Source: an uncultured Eubacteriales bacterium
GTDB lineage: Bacteria > Bacillota > Clostridia > Christensenellales > Borkfalkiaceae
Assembly: GCA_900540805.1 (NCBI GenBank)
Contig: UQHL01000001.1
Coordinates: 186,001 to 250,000, forward strand
Direction: 5' to 3'
DNA length: 64,000 nucleotides
Shown: positions 25,331 through 35,244 of the stretch, in pieces
Layout: every line of letters begins with the position of its first letter
Position numbering within the stretch: the first letter of the stretch is position 1
Position numbers and translations under genes: made by a program
The notes under the pieces: model-generated
Seen by the model: the letters and a program-made list of their open reading frames with translations, nothing else
What the model was told of the DNA's origin: nothing
The model's database searches: none

Positions 25331-27337
25331 ATGGACGTACAACAGACCACTATCAACGCGGTACGGATTTTATCCGCGGAAGCAATTCAAAAGGCGAAAT
25401 CGGGGCATCCCGGGCTTCCTATGGGCAGTGCGCCGATCGGCTACACGCTTTTCCAGAATTTTCTGAAATTCAATCCGAGAGATCCCAGGTGGGACGACCG
25501 CGACAGATTTATTCTCTCCGCGGGCCATGGCTCCATGCTCGATTATTCTCTTTTGTACCTCTACGGCTACGACCTGAAAAAGGAAGATCTGATGAACTTC
25601 CGTCAGCTCGGCTCCAGGACCCCCGGTCACCCCGAATACGGCCATACCGCAGGCGTGGAAACGACGACGGGCCCTCTCGGCCAGGGCATCGCCAACGGCG
25701 TGGGCATGGCGCTCGCAGAGGCGCATCTGGCCGCAAAATACAATAAGCCCGGCTTCCCCGTGGTGGATCACTATACGTACGTGCTGTGCGGCGACGGCTG
25801 TCTCGAGGAAGGGATTTCCTACGAGGCCTGCTCCTTTGCGGGCACGCACGCGCTGGGCAAGCTCATTCTCATCTACGACGACAACGACATCACCATCGAG
25901 GGCGACACGGACGTCACCTTCAAGGAAAACGTGGGCGCGCGGTTCGCGGCGCAGAATTGGCAGGTGCTCCACGTCGATCTCGTCACCGATCCCGACAACG
26001 TCGAAGCGGTGTCCGACGCGATAGAAAAGGCGAAAGCCCGCGCCGATAAGCCCTCGATCATCATTTGCCATACCAAGATCGGCTACGGCTCCCCCCTCGA
26101 AGGCAGCGAAAAATGCCACGGCGCGCCTCTCGGCGAGGAAAACCTGCAAAAGACCAAAGAAAAACTCGGCTGGCCCTGCGAAGAGGCCTTCGACTGCCCG
26201 AAGGAAGTGTTTGAGCACTGCCAGATCGCCGCGGGTGCGGGCGCGGAAAAGGAAATGCAGTGGAAAAAGATGTTCGCGGAATACGAATATGCGTATCCCG
26301 AGCTCGCCGAGGAATATAAGGTGGCCATGACGGGCAAAAAGCCCGAGCTGGAGGCAATGGAGGAATTGTTTGCGTTCGATAAGCCCATGGCTACCCGCCA
26401 GACCTCCGCGATCGTCTTAAACAAGCTCGCGGCGGTCATGCCCCAGCTGATGGGCGGCAGCGCCGACCTCGCCCCCTCCAACCTTTCGGATATGAAGGAT
26501 ACGGACGAGATCAAATACGGCACGTTCGCGCCCGATTCCTACGAGGGCAGAAATATTCACTTCGGCATCCGCGAGCACGCGATGGCGGCGATTGCCAACG
26601 GCATGCAGCTCCACGGCGGTATTCAGGCCTACTGCGCCACCTTCTTCGTCTTCTCCGATTACTGCAAGCCCGCCATGCGGTTGGCGGCGCTCATGAATAT
26701 TCCCGTCACGTACATCATGACGCACGATTCCATCGGTGTCGGCGAGGACGGCCCCACGCACGAGCCTGTCGAACAGCTGATCTCCCTGCGTTCGATCCCC
26801 GGCATGAAGGTTTACCGTCCCGCGGACGGCAAGGAAACGGCGGCGGCGTGGATTTCCGCGCTCAACGGCACCCGGCCCACCGCGCTGGTGCTTACCCGTC
26901 AGAACCTGCCCCAATACGAAGCCAGCGGCCTTGCCGCGCTCAAGGGCGGCTACGTTCTCGAGGACTGCGAAGGAACGCCCGACGTTCTTCTCATCGGCTC
27001 GGGCTCCGAGGTGGAGCTGTGCGTAAAGGCGAAGGCCGCGCTCGCCGAAAGGAATATCAACGCCCGCGTCGTCTCCATGCCCTGCATCGAGGAATTTGAA
27101 AACCAGACGGAGACGTACAAGGAAAGCGTTCTTCCCGCGGCGGTCAAGGCGCGCGTCTGCGTGGAGGCCGGCTCCCCTTACAGCTGGTATAAATACGCGG
27201 GCACGGACGGAGAAATCGTCGGCATGACGACGTTCGGCGCTTCCGCCCCCGCCGCGCAGCTGTTCGAAAAGTTCGGCTTCACCGCGGAAAACGTCGTCGA
27301 AAAGGCGCTTTCGTCCATTGCGAAAGCGGGAAAATAA
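25331..27337 (+). CDS. tkt: Transketolase
   Basis: 668 residues, full length. ThDP enzyme of the pentose phosphate pathway moving two-carbon units. [18 protein letters not shown] at the N-terminus, [16 protein letters not shown], the ThDP motif [18 protein letters not shown] with the Asn-Asp downstream ([12 protein letters not shown]). The pyrimidine domain has [14 protein letters not shown] and [25 protein letters not shown] lies before the ATG. Followed by a strong terminator. Confidence 0.96.
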   Translation: MDVQQTTINAVRILSAEAIQKAKSGHPGLPMGSAPIGYTLFQNFLKFNPRDPRWDDRDRFILSAGHGSMLDYSLLYLYGYDLKKEDLMNFRQLGSRTPGHPEYGHTAGVETTTGPLGQGIANGVGMALAEAHLAAKYNKPGFPVVDHYTYVLCGDGCLEEGISYEACSFAGTHALGKLILIYDDNDITIEGDTDVTFKENVGARFAAQNWQVLHVDLVTDPDNVEAVSDAIEKAKARADKPSIIICHTKIGYGSPLEGSEKCHGAPLGEENLQKTKEKLGWPCEEAFDCPKEVFEHCQIAAGAGAEKEMQWKKMFAEYEYAYPELAEEYKVAMTGKKPELEAMEELFAFDKPMATRQTSAIVLNKLAAVMPQLMGGSADLAPSNLSDMKDTDEIKYGTFAPDSYEGRNIHFGIREHAMAAIANGMQLHGGIQAYCATFFVFSDYCKPAMRLAALMNIPVTYIMTHDSIGVGEDGPTHEPVEQLISLRSIPGMKVYRPADGKETAAAWISALNGTRPTALVLTRQNLPQYEASGLAALKGGYVLEDCEGTPDVLLIGSGSEVELCVKAKAALAERNINARVVSMPCIEEFENQTETYKESVLPAAVKARVCVEAGSPYSWYKYAGTDGEIVGMTTFGASAPAAQLFEKFGFTAENVVEKALSSIAKAGK

Positions 27338-27353
27338 TTTTTCCGCACACAGA

Positions 27354-27388
27354 CACGGCGGAGCGCTTCCCGCGTTCCGCCGTTTTTA
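27354..27388 (+). terminator. Terminator after tkt
   Basis: ACGGCGGA/TCCGCCGT perfect 8-bp stem with 13-base loop, followed by a T-rich run. Confidence 0.85.
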
Positions 27389-27472
27389 TTCGGCAAACAA
27401 TCCCTTTGCGCGTCTGACGCGCGAAGTTATCCACACCATTCCACACCATTTATTTTTCGGGAGATAAACAAA

Positions 27473-28006
27473 ATGACGGTTTCTCAACTCAAGGAGCTCT
27501 ATCTCGCCCGACAAAGCTGTCGGGAATTTTCTGCGAAGCCCGTTGCAAAGGAACAGCTCGAAGAGATCTGCGCCCTTGCGGGTCTCGCGCCCTCCGCGTG
27601 CAACCTCCAGCCGTGGAAGATTTTGGCGGTGACGGGCAAAAAATTGTCCGAAGTTATCGATTGCCTGAAAAAGCGCGGCAAAGCCCCCTTTATCGACAAC
27701 GTGCCCGCCATGCTCGTCGTCGCGGAGGATACAAGCGGCTCGGAGGGCTCAAATCCGCCCCTGTCCTATTTCGCGCCTTACGACGTGGGCGAATTTACTT
27801 CGCATCTGGTGCTCGCCGCCGCGGCCGCGGGTTTAGCCTCCTGTATTTTGGGCTGGCGGGACGGCGCAACGTTAAAGGAGGTTCTCTCTTTGCCCGAAAA
27901 ACTTTCCGTTCCCTATGTCGTGGCGTTGGGCTATGCGGCGGACGGTTACGAAACCCGCCCCAAAAAACGTAAACCTCTCGAGGAGATACTCGAATTTATC
28001 GACTGA
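27473..28006 (+). CDS. Nitroreductase-family flavoprotein
   Basis: 177 residues. FMN-dependent nitroreductase fold: RQSCREFSAKPVAKEQLEEI (Arg for FMN phosphate), LAPSACNLQPWKILAV, and a C-terminal GWRDGATLKEVLSLPEKLSV. Electron acceptor unknown. GGGAGA lies upstream of the ATG. The leader contains TTATCCACA at about 27427, a DnaA-box sequence, probably by chance or part of local control. Transcribed alone between two strong terminators. Confidence 0.85.
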   Translation: MTVSQLKELYLARQSCREFSAKPVAKEQLEEICALAGLAPSACNLQPWKILAVTGKKLSEVIDCLKKRGKAPFIDNVPAMLVVAEDTSGSEGSNPPLSYFAPYDVGEFTSHLVLAAAAAGLASCILGWRDGATLKEVLSLPEKLSVPYVVALGYAADGYETRPKKRKPLEEILEFID

Positions 28007-28027
28007 ATTTTTTTCATCAACCGACGC

Positions 28028-28061
28028 AAAAAGAGCTTTGGAAATATCCAAAGCTCTTTTT
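28028..28061. terminator. Bidirectional terminator
   Basis: AAAAAGAGCTTTGGA-AATA-TCCAAAGCTCTTTTT, a perfect 15-bp stem between convergent genes; T runs on both strands. Confidence 0.93.
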
Positions 28062-28086
28062 CAAACGGCGGCCGCATAGCCCCGTG

Positions 28087-28290
28087 TTATTCGATATCGA
28101 GATCGGGCGGGACGTCCAGCTCCTCCGAGACGTATTTTCCGTTCTTTTTGCGCTGTCTCACGCATTCGGACAACAGGTATTCTATCTGTCCGTTGACGGA
28201 GCGGAAATCGTCTTCCGCCCAGGCGGCGAGGGCGTCGTACAGCTTCGGGGAAAGGCGGAGCGGCACCTGCTTTTTTTGGTTTTCGTTCAC
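28087..28290 (-). CDS. Ribbon-helix-helix (Arc-like) protein coupled to SPFH gene
   Basis: 67 residues. [20 protein letters not shown] is an Arc/MetJ-type ribbon-helix-helix (strand then helix) and [13 protein letters not shown] the second helix. GTG start one base after the SPFH stop (TAAcGTG). Likely a small DNA-binding or adaptor protein; Arc-like genes are often found downstream of SPFH genes in Bacillota and Actinobacteria. No toxin partner is next to it, so a toxin-antitoxin role is not supported. Confidence 0.7.
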   Translation of the reverse strand: MNENQKKQVPLRLSPKLYDALAAWAEDDFRSVNGQIEYLLSECVRQRKKNGKYVSEELDVPPDLDIE

Positions 28291-28291
28291 G

Positions 28292-29290
28292 TTAATAGAG
28301 ACTTCCCGAGTTTACTACGGGCTGGGCGTCGTGGTTGCCGCAGAGCACCACGAGGAGATTGGACACCATGGCCGCTTTCCTTTCGTTGTCCAATTCCACC
28401 ACGTCGTTTTCGCTCAGCCGCTCCAGAGCCATTTCCACCATGCCGACCGCGCCGTCCACGATCATTTTCCGCGCGTCGATGATGGCGGAGGCCTGCTGCC
28501 GCTGAAGCATGACGGCGGCGATTTCGGGCGCGTAGGCCAGATAGGTGATGCGCGCTTCGATAATCTCGATCCCCGCTTCGTTTACGCGCGATTGAATCTC
28601 GTCGCGGATACGCGCCGCGACCACCTCGCTCGAACCGCGCAGGCTTCCCTCGTCGGCGACGCCGTCCCCCGTCGTATCCACGTTGGGCGCGACGTCGTAG
28701 GGATATACGCGGACGATGTTCCGCAGCGCGCTGTCGCATTGCAGGGACAAATATTCCTTATAGTTATCCACATTAAACGCGGCCTTCGCCGTATCTACCA
28801 CCCTCCACATCACCGCTATGCCGATTTCCACGGGATTGCCCAGACAATCGTTGATCTTCTGGCGGTTGTTGTTCAGCGTCATGATCTTGAGGGAAATTTT
28901 GTTGCTGAGCGTCTCCGAGCTGCCCGTGGCCGACTTTAACGTCAGCGGCCCCGAATGGCTGTCAACGTCCCCGCTCTGATTGAGCTTCGTCTTTGCCGCG
29001 GGGTTGACGGCGGTGCAGAAGGGATTGACGAAATAAAACCCCTCTCCCTTCAGCGTGCCCACGTATTTCCCGAACAGCGTCAGCACCAAGGCCTCCTGGG
29101 GCTTAAGTACCTTCAGCCCCATGGGAACCCACATAAATATAACCAACGCTGCAACGGAAACGATCGTCACCGCCGCATAGCCGCTCGCCGCGCCCGCGAT
29201 CACGCCCGCAATCGCAAGTATATATACAGCGATCGTGATCAGCAGAACCGACATGCCGTGCTTCTTGTTCTTCAAAATAATTTCTTCCAT
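28292..29290 (-). CDS. SPFH/band-7 membrane protein
   Basis: 332 residues. Two N-terminal hydrophobic segments (about 13-37 and 40-58), then a band-7 domain ([20 protein letters not shown]) and an SPFH helical region with [24 protein letters not shown] proteins form membrane-associated oligomeric cages or microdomains. Function here unknown. AAGGAG lies before the ATG. The promoter at 29325-29353 is overlapped by the palindrome ATGATATCAT. Confidence 0.85.
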   Translation of the reverse strand: MEEIILKNKKHGMSVLLITIAVYILAIAGVIAGAASGYAAVTIVSVAALVIFMWVPMGLKVLKPQEALVLTLFGKYVGTLKGEGFYFVNPFCTAVNPAAKTKLNQSGDVDSHSGPLTLKSATGSSETLSNKISLKIMTLNNNRQKINDCLGNPVEIGIAVMWRVVDTAKAAFNVDNYKEYLSLQCDSALRNIVRVYPYDVAPNVDTTGDGVADEGSLRGSSEVVAARIRDEIQSRVNEAGIEIIEARITYLAYAPEIAAVMLQRQQASAIIDARKMIVDGAVGMVEMALERLSENDVVELDNERKAAMVSNLLVVLCGNHDAQPVVNSGSLY

Positions 29291-29324
29291 AAACCTCTCC
29301 TTCTATTTTCTATTTGATATTAAA

Positions 29325-29353
29325 ATGATATCATATTGATTTAAGTTTGTCAA
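29325..29353 (-). promoter_or_regulatory. Promoter of the SPFH operon with palindrome at the -10
   Basis: -35 TTGACA (29353-29348), 17 bases, -10 TATCAT (29330-29325). The 10-bp palindrome ATGATATCAT (29325-29334) covers the -10, a plausible repressor site. Confidence 0.75.
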
Positions 29354-29371
29354 GAGGTTTTAATTAAATTT

Positions 29372-29414
29372 TCAAAAAATTTAACGGAGCGGGCCGTTGG
29401 GCGGGCCGCTCCGT
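29372..29414 (-). terminator. Terminator after the S41 protease gene
   Basis: 9-bp stem ACGGAGCGG/CCGCTCCGT, then TAAATTTTTT on the leftward transcript. Confidence 0.8.
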
Positions 29415-29427
29415 CGATAAAGTTGTT

Positions 29428-30849
29428 TTATTTTGCGGCAGAAATCGAGTTCCATGCCTCCAAAATTTCCGCGTCGCCGTCGTAATTTTCCGCGACGGTA
29501 TGCGCGCCGTCCTCGGGAAGTACGCCGCGGCCGTGGATACAGTTTTCCGTCAGCGGCCACAAAATGCGCGCGGTGGTCAGCTTGATGGCGTCGGGCTTGC
29601 CGAACAGCGAGGAGGCGAACGTGCGCTGCATGATTCCCTTGCCGTAGGTCTTGGTTTCGCCGCTTCGCGAGGAGAGATAGATATCGGAATAGCTTATCGC
29701 GCCGTAGTCCATCATACAGCCGATCAGGCACTCGGAGGCGGAGGCGGTGCCGTTGTCCGCAAGCACGGAAATGCGGCTGTCGGGCGCGAAGTATTGCGCA
29801 TACTTATTCGCCGTCGCCTCAAATTCCGACCTTTGGTTGTCGGGATAATCGGCGATCGCCACCAACGGCGTCCCGTCCGTCGCGCCCTTGCAGAAATAAC
29901 CTGCGATATCCTGTAAAATGTTCAGATATCCCCCGCCGTTGGAGCGCAGGTCGAGAATGAGATTTTTCTTCTTCTCCTCCTTGAAAATATCCATCACGGC
30001 AGCGAATTCCTGCGCGGCCTGTCCGTTGAACTGCGTGAGACGGATATACGCCGTCTCCTCGTCGAGCGCGGACAAAACGTTTTCGCTTTCCGTCAATACC
30101 GTGGCGTTTTCGCCCGTAAAGATATAAGCAGAGGCGCGGGAACGGTAAAACACATAGTTTTCGATAAAGGCTTCCTTGGCCACCTCTTTATAAAAAGCTT
30201 CCCCGCCCTTTTGCCCCGTCATCTTCAGGATAAATTTTTCGCCCTCGGCCCGCTCCTTTAAGAATACGGAAAGCTCCTCATAGGAAACGCTTTCCGCAAT
30301 TTCGCTTTCCGTGACGCCGAACCCGACGACGGCCATGCCGGGCAAAATCCCCGCCGCCTCGGCGGGCGAATTTCCCGACACGCGGGTAACGAGCAGCTGC
30401 TCATTGTCCTCGCCGTCCTTTACGGAGAAGGTGACGCCCAGGCCGCTCCATTTCCCCGTCGCTTCCTCTATCATATCCGCGTACTCGTCGGGCGTCAGAT
30501 ATCCCGAGTAGGGATCGAGCAAGCCGTTGACGCCGTCGAAAACGGCATTGTAAAAATCCTCGTCCGTTATCTCCTGGTAATAGTGCTCCTGAATCTGTTT
30601 TTTTGCCCAGATCAGCGAGCGCATCTCTTTGTCGAGCGCTCCCGCGTAGGTATAATAGCCGCCGAGAAAGCCCATGCCCGCGACGAGCAAGGCCCCCAGA
30701 CAATAGCCCGCGATTCTCCAGCCGTTCGCCTTCTTTGCTCGTTTCGGCGCGGGAGGTACGCCCACCGACGGCTCCCGCAGCTCCCGAGGCTCCCGTTCGG
30801 GGCCGTTGCCGAAAAATTCTTCCCGTTCGTCTTTTTTGTTTTCGTCCAT
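29428..30849 (-). CDS. S41-family C-terminal processing protease with PDZ domain
   Basis: 473 residues. A charged cytoplasmic N-terminus of about 42 residues, one membrane segment (GYCLGALLVAGMGFLGGYYT), so the protease faces outside. A PDZ domain at about 120-200 (GLGVTFSVKDGEDNEQLLVT) precedes the S41 catalytic domain. The nucleophile Ser is in NGTASASECLIG and the general-base Lys in ETKTYGKGIMQ. CtpA-like enzymes trim extracytoplasmic proteins, including in sporulation. ATG 30849 is chosen for its AAGGAG site; the upstream open frame is not needed. Confidence 0.9.
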   Translation of the reverse strand: MDENKKDEREEFFGNGPEREPRELREPSVGVPPAPKRAKKANGWRIAGYCLGALLVAGMGFLGGYYTYAGALDKEMRSLIWAKKQIQEHYYQEITDEDFYNAVFDGVNGLLDPYSGYLTPDEYADMIEEATGKWSGLGVTFSVKDGEDNEQLLVTRVSGNSPAEAAGILPGMAVVGFGVTESEIAESVSYEELSVFLKERAEGEKFILKMTGQKGGEAFYKEVAKEAFIENYVFYRSRASAYIFTGENATVLTESENVLSALDEETAYIRLTQFNGQAAQEFAAVMDIFKEEKKKNLILDLRSNGGGYLNILQDIAGYFCKGATDGTPLVAIADYPDNQRSEFEATANKYAQYFAPDSRISVLADNGTASASECLIGCMMDYGAISYSDIYLSSRSGETKTYGKGIMQRTFASSLFGKPDAIKLTTARILWPLTENCIHGRGVLPEDGAHTVAENYDGDAEILEAWNSISAAK

Positions 30850-30980
30850 GTTAAACTCCTTATAAAACTCACTGCGCTGTTTGTGCGCGCATAGCTCTTT
30901 ATTTTGGCCGGCTTTTTTCGCCCGAAGGGATAATTCCCCCACCCGGCCGCATACTATTATATGTCCCCGCCTGTCCCGCC

Positions 30981-31997
30981 TCACCGCTCCAGCAATTTAT
31001 AGAGCACGGTAAGCACCCGAAAGGACACGGCGTCGGGAAACTGGCGTATGTTCAGCCCCGTCGCCTTTTCTATTTTGTCCAATCTGTATAGGAGAGTATT
31101 CCTGTGCATATATAAGTTTCTCGAAGTTTCGCTGACGTTGAGGCTGTTCCTCAAAAATTCCTCGGCGGTGTTCACCATTTCCTCGTCCTCGAAAATCTCT
31201 TTCGCGCTCTCGTCGGTCATCTCCGCGAGATACTCCGCCAGCTTGCTTTCGGGCACGTCCTCCAGCATCTTCACCAGCATGTATTCCTTGTACGAATGTA
31301 CGTTTCCCTTGCTGGAAAACACGCCCGCGTAACGCAGCGCGCCCGCCGCCTGCGCATAGGAAACGGCGACGTCCTTCAGCCCTTTCACTCTCGAGCCGAC
31401 GCCCACCGTCACGTCTATGCCCAATTCTTCCTTCAGCGACTGCGCGAGAAAATCCGCGTAATCGGCGGGCGAGGAATATTCGCTCTCCTCTTCCCCCAGA
31501 TATTTCACGAGAACGCAGTTGTGACGGTCGGTAGTCACCACGGTGTCGAGGCTGTTGCCGCCGTACTGCGCGACGAGCGCCACCGTCTCCTTCATCAGCT
31601 TGGGCACGTACAGCGCCAACGCGAAACAGGCGGATTTGCCCACGGAAAATTTCGTCATGTATTTATACACGCCCGCCGAGGAGCATTCGCCCAGAAGAAT
31701 GCGCTTGAGATATTCCGTTTTGGACAGGTCGGCTTCCTTGTCCGAAAAGCTCTCGATATAGGCGGGCAGCATGGCCGCATACGTGCTTTCCGCCTTTCCC
31801 GCGCCCTTCAGCACGCCGATATAGCCCGTGTTTTTATACAGAAAGCGAAAAAAGGTATTGTTCCCGTCGTCCGCCACGCCGTCGAAGGGCCTGTCGCACA
31901 CGGGCAGCCCCTCCCCGCCGCTTCCCTCCCTGTAATAGCTCACTTCGAGACGCGTCTTTTCCTTTATTTCCGCAAATATCTTTTCTATCTCGGTCAT
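30981..31997 (-). CDS. PucR/CdaR-family transcriptional regulator
   Basis: 338 residues. The C-terminal 50 residues (ETSRNLYMHRNTLLYRLDKI) are the PucR-type helix-turn-helix; the middle is a GGDEF-like CdaR domain (GIDVTVGVGSRVKGLKDVAV). The N-terminal 100 residues are unassigned. Such regulators control sugar-acid, purine or similar catabolic genes, but there is no obvious target beside it except the divergent membrane protein at 32278. GGGAGGG before ATG 31997; the ORF open to 32297 is not needed. Confidence 0.85.
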   Translation of the reverse strand: MTEIEKIFAEIKEKTRLEVSYYREGSGGEGLPVCDRPFDGVADDGNNTFFRFLYKNTGYIGVLKGAGKAESTYAAMLPAYIESFSDKEADLSKTEYLKRILLGECSSAGVYKYMTKFSVGKSACFALALYVPKLMKETVALVAQYGGNSLDTVVTTDRHNCVLVKYLGEEESEYSSPADYADFLAQSLKEELGIDVTVGVGSRVKGLKDVAVSYAQAAGALRYAGVFSSKGNVHSYKEYMLVKMLEDVPESKLAEYLAEMTDESAKEIFEDEEMVNTAEEFLRNSLNVSETSRNLYMHRNTLLYRLDKIEKATGLNIRQFPDAVSFRVLTVLYKLLER

Positions 31998-32039
31998 GTC
32001 ACCCTCCCCCGGCCCGCGGCCGGATTTTTCCACTCCTCT

Positions 32040-32068
32040 ATTATAGCCGAAACCAATAAAAAATTCAA
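32040..32068 (-). promoter_or_regulatory. Promoter of the PucR-type regulator
   Basis: -35 TTGAAT (32068-32063), 17 bases, -10 TATAAT (32045-32040). Confidence 0.75.
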
Positions 32069-32155
32069 GGGTTTTTCCGCCCGACTTTCCCGCTTTCTTT
32101 TTTAAGTTTATTACAACAAATACGGAAAAATTTACAAAAAAATGTTTTTTTAGTA

Positions 32156-32184
32156 TTGACATATCGGACGGGAAGTGATATAAT
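32156..32184 (+). promoter_or_regulatory. Promoter of the large membrane-protein gene
   Basis: -35 TTGACA (32156-32161), 17 bases, -10 TATAAT (32179-32184), full consensus; leader about 87 bases. Confidence 0.88.
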
Positions 32185-32277
32185 AAAGGTAAGTCAAAAT
32201 TTATATATTTTCGCCTTAAACACCTTTCGGGGAAATACGCGACGAAACCAAGAAAATAAACTTTCAGGAGATATTTT

Positions 32278-33948
32278 ATGAGCAACACCAGCACCAATTA
32301 TGCCGAGCTCAACGTGACCAACGACGACATGAAAGAAGTGCTCGCCGAGGGCCCGCAGGAACCTGTCGCGGCGGAAGCCGCTCCCAAAAAGAAGAGGAAT
32401 GCGCTCTATCGTATCCTCGCGCTCCTTCTCGCGGCGGCCCCCATCGTCTGCCTCTGCCTGCTGAAGGTAAAGCTGCTTGTCAGTACCTCTGCGGGATATG
32501 CGGTCTATGGCGAAAAGACTTTCCTCGACGCCTTCCTCGCGCTCTTCAAAAAGGACGGGCTCGCCGATTTCTATAAGGCGATCGCGGGCGCTCCCGCCGA
32601 TTTCGGGGCGTATAAATTTATGGGCCTCACCGTCCTCGCCTCGGGTACGGTCGGCAAGCTCATGAGCCTTTTCCTCTACGTCATTCCCGCCGCGATGGTC
32701 GTTACGGTGGTTTTGATGATCGTCGCCCTCTGCTCCGGCAAGGCGGCCCCCGCCATGACCCGCGCGATCGTCTTTATCAATTTCTGGGTGTATGCGGCGT
32801 ATGCGGCTGCGATGCTGGCCGTTTCCCTGTATTACGGAAATATCGAAAGGACGTTTGATATCGTCATGCTGGCGATTGCGGGCGCAAGCTTCCTGTTCTA
32901 CCTGATCTTCTCGTTTATCAAGGCGGGGAAAGGCACCTGGATGACCTTTGTGCTCTTCCTTCTCACCGCCGCGTTTGCGGGCGTCTGCGTCTATGGGATC
33001 ACGCAATCCGCGCAGGCCTTCAAGACGCTGTTCGCGTCCAAGGACAACAGCATCATCAACAGCCTTACGAAAGGTGACTTTTATAAATATGCGATCGTCG
33101 CCCTCGCGGGCATCGCGGGACTCGCTTCCGTGATCTCCTCGATCCGCATGACGACGAAGAAGGGCTACACCTTCGACCTCATCCGCTATCTCTTCCACGT
33201 CCTTCTCGCCGCCGCGCTCGTCTATCTGGCGTTTACGGAAAAGGCGTTCGACGGAACCAAGTTCTACCTCTATGCGTTTATCGCGCTGGCGATCGCCGCC
33301 GTACAGGTACTCCTCGTAATCGTCGTGCTCTGCGCTAAGAAGAAGGCAAAGAAGCTTGCCGCACAGGAAACGAAAGAAGCGCCCGCCGAAGAGACGGAAG
33401 CCCCCGCGGAAACAAAGAAAGAAGCGGCCGAAGAAACGACGGCGGTTGAAACGACGGTTGCCGAAGAAACGCCTGCCGAAACGCAGGAAGAAGAAACGGA
33501 AGAAGCGGGCGTATATGCGGAAGCGGTGCGCTACGAAGGCCCTACGGCGGAAACGGCCGCACCCGAAGCGGAAGAGCTGGCTCAGCCCGCCGAAGAAACC
33601 GCACAGCCCGAAGCGGAACCCGCGCCTCAGCCCGCGCCCGTCTATAACTATAACTTCGCGGCGCCCGCGGCCCCTCAGTCCGGCGCAGGAAATACGGCGG
33701 ATTACGATTTCTACAACAGCAGAAGCTTCGATCCGTTTATCGCTTCGCTCAACGGGGACGAAAGAGAACAGTTTACGGAAATCTTCATTCTCAAATACAA
33801 AGGCGCAACGAGTAATCTGCCCGATTATCAGGTGGGCGGAGACAATACCGAATTCTTCCGCAAGGTGTTTATCTATCTCGGACAGTACAGAGACAGAATT
33901 CCCGATTCTCTGCTGGCAAAGATGTACCAGTTTGCAATCAGAAAATAA
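32278..33948 (+). CDS. Large membrane protein with Glu/Ala-rich linker and conserved C-terminal domain
   Basis: 556 residues, function unknown. A cytosolic N-terminus is followed by about eight hydrophobic segments between residues 40 and 365, a long Glu/Ala/Thr/Pro-rich low-complexity linker (about 365-465), and a compact C-terminal domain (about 477-556: FDPFIASLNGDEREQFTEIF ... DYQVGGDNTEFFRKVFIYLG). That end domain looks well conserved in design (buried aromatic and Gly-Gly-Asp motif) and I have the impression it recurs in related uncultured Clostridia, which I cannot verify here. Consensus promoter, AGGAGA site and dedicated terminator suggest a strongly expressed single gene. Confidence 0.8.
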   Translation: MSNTSTNYAELNVTNDDMKEVLAEGPQEPVAAEAAPKKKRNALYRILALLLAAAPIVCLCLLKVKLLVSTSAGYAVYGEKTFLDAFLALFKKDGLADFYKAIAGAPADFGAYKFMGLTVLASGTVGKLMSLFLYVIPAAMVVTVVLMIVALCSGKAAPAMTRAIVFINFWVYAAYAAAMLAVSLYYGNIERTFDIVMLAIAGASFLFYLIFSFIKAGKGTWMTFVLFLLTAAFAGVCVYGITQSAQAFKTLFASKDNSIINSLTKGDFYKYAIVALAGIAGLASVISSIRMTTKKGYTFDLIRYLFHVLLAAALVYLAFTEKAFDGTKFYLYAFIALAIAAVQVLLVIVVLCAKKKAKKLAAQETKEAPAEETEAPAETKKEAAEETTAVETTVAEETPAETQEEETEEAGVYAEAVRYEGPTAETAAPEAEELAQPAEETAQPEAEPAPQPAPVYNYNFAAPAAPQSGAGNTADYDFYNSRSFDPFIASLNGDEREQFTEIFILKYKGATSNLPDYQVGGDNTEFFRKVFIYLGQYRDRIPDSLLAKMYQFAIRK

Positions 33949-33962
33949 CTCATTGAAAGCGG

Positions 33963-33996
33963 ACGGCCGACCTTTTGAAAAGGTCGGCCGTTTTTG
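33963..33996 (+). terminator. Terminator after the large membrane-protein gene
   Basis: CGGCCGACCTTTT-g-AAAAGGTCGGCCG inverted repeat followed by TTTTTGTTT. Confidence 0.9.
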
Positions 33997-34055
33997 TTTA
34001 ACTTTTTTATTGCCGAGCGTTACGGCTCGGTTTGACAATTCACTTTATTCTCCGT

Positions 34056-34736
34056 TTAAGCCCATTCAAAATTTTCTTTGCCCGCGCCCTGCTCGAAGTG
34101 GTATCTGACGATCCCCAGATCTAACGCGGCACAGGCGCCCTGCTTTTCCAACCGCACGCGGCCGTCCTCCAAAAGCACGATGTTAAAATTCTGCCGATTG
34201 AGCGCGGTGGGCGCCAGCGCGGCGGCTTCCACCCCTTTAACAAACCATTCGGGCGCTTTTCCCGCCGCGGCGCACAGCTCAAACAGCTCCGTCAAAGGTT
34301 TACCCTCGTGCGGCACGCCCTGCGTTTCGCCGTAGCCGAGGGCGATTGTACACGCCAGCTTTTCGTCCTTTTCCAGCCCACACGCTTTCCTGCACGCCCC
34401 TTTGGAATAGGTCGCGGCCACCCAGCAGCTGTTGAGCCCCAAAGCCTGCGCCTTCAACACGATCCGTTCCCCGTAATATCCCAGCTTTTCCTCCGTCTCC
34501 TCGCTTCCGTCGCCCGTCAGAACGAGATAGTTCCTCACGCCGCGGAATTTTCCGAGCCTTGCCATCAGCCCGCCGAAAGTCCTTTTTTCGTTCGTCACAA
34601 GCCGGACATTGATGCCGCCCTCGCGGCTGCACGCCTCAATTTCCTCGTTGAGCGCCTCGACAACGGCCGTTGCCAGCTCCTTATCCACATAACTTCTCAC
34701 CGAGTGTCTTTTTTCGATCGCCTTCAAAACGTCCAT
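34056..34736 (-). CDS. Nitroreductase-family protein (two-domain TM-nitroreductase type)
   Basis: 226 residues. The N-terminus IEKRHSVRSYVDKEL is the FMN-binding Arg motif; ERIVLKAQALGLNSCWVAAT and AALAPTALNRQNFNIVLLED are the second flavin region. This is the longer putative-TM-nitroreductase layout. The ATG at 34736 has GGGAGG 8 bases upstream; an in-frame GTG two codons earlier is less likely. It follows the sigma operon by 82 bases and may be read through from it. Confidence 0.85.
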   Translation of the reverse strand: MDVLKAIEKRHSVRSYVDKELATAVVEALNEEIEACSREGGINVRLVTNEKRTFGGLMARLGKFRGVRNYLVLTGDGSEETEEKLGYYGERIVLKAQALGLNSCWVAATYSKGACRKACGLEKDEKLACTIALGYGETQGVPHEGKPLTELFELCAAAGKAPEWFVKGVEAAALAPTALNRQNFNIVLLEDGRVRLEKQGACAALDLGIVRYHFEQGAGKENFEWA

Positions 34737-34818
34737 AACCACCGCCTCCCGAAATTATTTTTTACCTCTTTTCCCGCCGAAAGAGCAAAAAAGCGCGCGT
34801 TTCCCAGAAACGGCGCCT

Positions 34819-35205
34819 TCAGTCCTCGTCGGGCAGAGAGGCCCTGCCCGAAATTTTTATCAACACTTTGATCCCGCCGTCCTCCGTAAACGAACGCTCC
34901 GTGCATACGTTATCCACAATAAACAGCCCGCGGCCGCTTTCCGCATAGACCTCCGAACAGCGGCTTTCCTCGGGCGGGCAGAACCGCACCGAAGAACGTA
35001 CCTTCAGCTCGATAAACTCGCCGCGGATTTCGCTTTCCAGCGAAGCTACCCCGTCGGAATGCTGCAACACGTTGCTGACCAGCTCGCTGACGACCAGCTT
35101 GCTGTCGAACACGCTGTCTTCGGGCACGTCGCTTTCGGCGAGGAAATCGCAAAGCTCCTTCATCGCCTCCTTCAACGCTTCGAAATTTTTCACTTCCATG
35201 AACAT
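34819..35205 (-). CDS. Anti-sigma serine kinase-like ATPase (RsbW/SpoIIAB family)
   Basis: 128 residues, GHKL ATPase fold. N-box VVSELVSNVLQHSDG keeps the Glu and Asn that bind Mg-ATP; the G2-type loop ESGRGLFIVDNVCTE is present. The classic DxGxG box is replaced by a Pro/Glu-rich loop. It probably binds and inhibits the sigma factor encoded 39 bases upstream. It is the last gene of a four-gene partner-switch operon, and the only ATPase in it with a usable N-box. Confidence 0.8.
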   Translation of the reverse strand: MFMEVKNFEALKEAMKELCDFLAESDVPEDSVFDSKLVVSELVSNVLQHSDGVASLESEIRGEFIELKVRSSVRFCPPEESRCSEVYAESGRGLFIVDNVCTERSFTEDGGIKVLIKISGRASLPDED

Positions 35206-35244
35206 GCTTCGCCCTCCGAATCGTCCGTGCTCTTTTTCGCAGCT

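Noticed and set aside
27421..27440. TTATCCACA, a DnaA-box sequence, upstream of the nitroreductase gene; similar matches at about 34680 and 34907
   Set aside because: Isolated copies, two of them inside coding sequence; no cluster, no AT-rich unwinding region and no dnaA/dnaN nearby, so no origin is claimed.
28087..28290. Ribbon-helix-helix protein as an antitoxin
   Set aside because: No toxin-like gene next to it; it is coupled to the SPFH gene instead.
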